From AP-15 sp963703745 (GTDB taxonomy: Bacteria > Pseudomonadota > Alphaproteobacteria > ATCC43930 > CGMCC-115725): a stretch of DNA of 64,000 nt. The notes below the pieces were generated by a model that saw only the letters and a list, made by a program, of their open reading frames with translations, had not been told where the DNA came from and did no database searches. Below, in pieces: positions 63,761 through 64,000 of the stretch (positions within the stretch are counted from its first letter, which is position 1; every line of letters starts with the position of its first letter). The position numbers were made by a program, and so were the translations under genes. The stretch is from positions 806,001 through 870,000 of the forward strand of contig CAVPFL010000002.1 of assembly GCA_963703745.1 (NCBI GenBank). The letters run 5' to 3'.

Positions 63761-64000
63761 ATGCCGCAGATCCACCCTACGGCCGTCATCGCGCCGGGGG
63801 CGATGCTGGCTCAGGATGTCGTCGTCGGGCCATATTGTATTGTCGGCGAGCACGTCGCCCTCGACGCCGGGGTTATGCTTGGCTCGCACGTGGTGGTCGA
63901 CGGCCGCACAACGATCGGGGCGGGCACGCGCATTTTCCCGTTTGCCTCGATCGGTCTCGAACCGCAGGATCTCAAATATCGTGGCGAAGAGTTTGCGCTC
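63761..64000 (+). CDS. lpxA: UDP-N-acetylglucosamine acyltransferase LpxA, N-terminal part
   Basis: The first 80 residues of LpxA, which starts lipid A synthesis by acylating UDP-GlcNAc. MPQIHPTAVIAPGAMLAQDV, GPYCIVGEHVALDAGVMLGS and FPFASIGLEPQDLKYRGEEF match the hexapeptide-repeat start of the family. The gene runs off the window end; no stop is seen. Confidence 0.93.
   Translation, partial: MPQIHPTAVIAPGAMLAQDVVVGPYCIVGEHVALDAGVMLGSHVVVDGRTTIGAGTRIFPFASIGLEPQDLKYRGEEFAL

Overview
The window is GC-rich bacterial chromosome, most probably from an alphaproteobacterium. The evidence is the short 438-residue ProS followed by lolC-lolD-dnaE, a solo CtrA-type DNA-binding domain, a ROSE-like leader before an Hsp20 gene, and the conserved run rpsB-tsf-pyrH-frr-uppS-cdsA-dxr-rseP-bamA-skp-lpxD-fabZ-lpxA. 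I cannot place it at order level. Coding density is high, but four accessory stretches (about 13.5-14.3, 18.3-23.7, 43.1-48.9 and parts of 4-2 kb) hold gene fragments, small regulators and repeats.

Layout. 1-4.1 kb (minus): a C39-like/TM/Sel1 protein, a frameshifted TAXI-type solute-binding protein and a family-5 ABC solute-binding protein, apparently one operon. 4.3-9.5 kb: an MBL-fold hydrolase (minus), then gamma-glutamyltransferase, ureD and a phospholipase C-like phosphoesterase (plus). 9.6-13.5 kb (minus): cyoABCD quinol oxidase. 13.7-14.2 kb: decayed alpha/beta hydrolase and a ureA 5' fragment. 14.3-18.3 kb (minus): a membrane-maintenance operon (small putative RHH regulator, PspA/IM30 homologue, YqiJ-like protein, flotillin fused to an NTF2-like domain) with a clear operator/promoter. 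18.9-20.6 kb: class III cyclase with TPRs. 20.8-23.6 kb: a second hydrolase remnant, two overlapping winged-helix genes, a truncated SDR gene and scrambled integrase pieces. 23.7-28.2 kb: ureABCEFG, with ureD stranded about 16 kb upstream. 28.3-32.8 kb: corA, hsp20, rpmE, a DUF6635-like membrane protein, a PLP aminotransferase. 32.8-39.7 kb: proS-lolC-lolD-dnaE. 39.9-43.1 kb (minus): VOC protein, quinone oxidoreductase, acyl-CoA ligase. 43.2-48.8 kb: Phd/VapC-type toxin-antitoxin pair, a second cyclase, an LVIVD protein, a transposase fragment, a lipoprotein and a serine-hydrolase fragment. 48.9-51.6 kb (minus): MmgE/PrpD protein, a small repeat protein, a double retropepsin. 51.9-64.0 kb: translation, isoprenoid, outer-membrane and lipid A genes, ending inside lpxA.

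How the genes work together. The 51.9-64 kb block couples translation factors to envelope assembly (undecaprenyl and isoprenoid precursors, CDP-diacylglycerol, BamA/Skp outer-membrane biogenesis, RseP, lipid A), and LolCD fits the same theme. Urease needs nickel insertion by UreDEFG; corA lies directly downstream. The flotillin/YqiJ/PspA operon looks like a stand-alone membrane-stress module. The regions most worth a second look are the solo CtrA DNA-binding domain with its overlapping winged-helix partner, the flotillin-NTF2 fusion with its autoregulatory-looking operator, the C39-like/Sel1 protein with two orphan binding proteins, and the split urease locus with its duplicated relics. Two genes (TAXI and the normally essential fabZ) carry single-base frameshifts, so base-level sequence error must be considered. 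I saw no tRNA, rRNA or CRISPR array.
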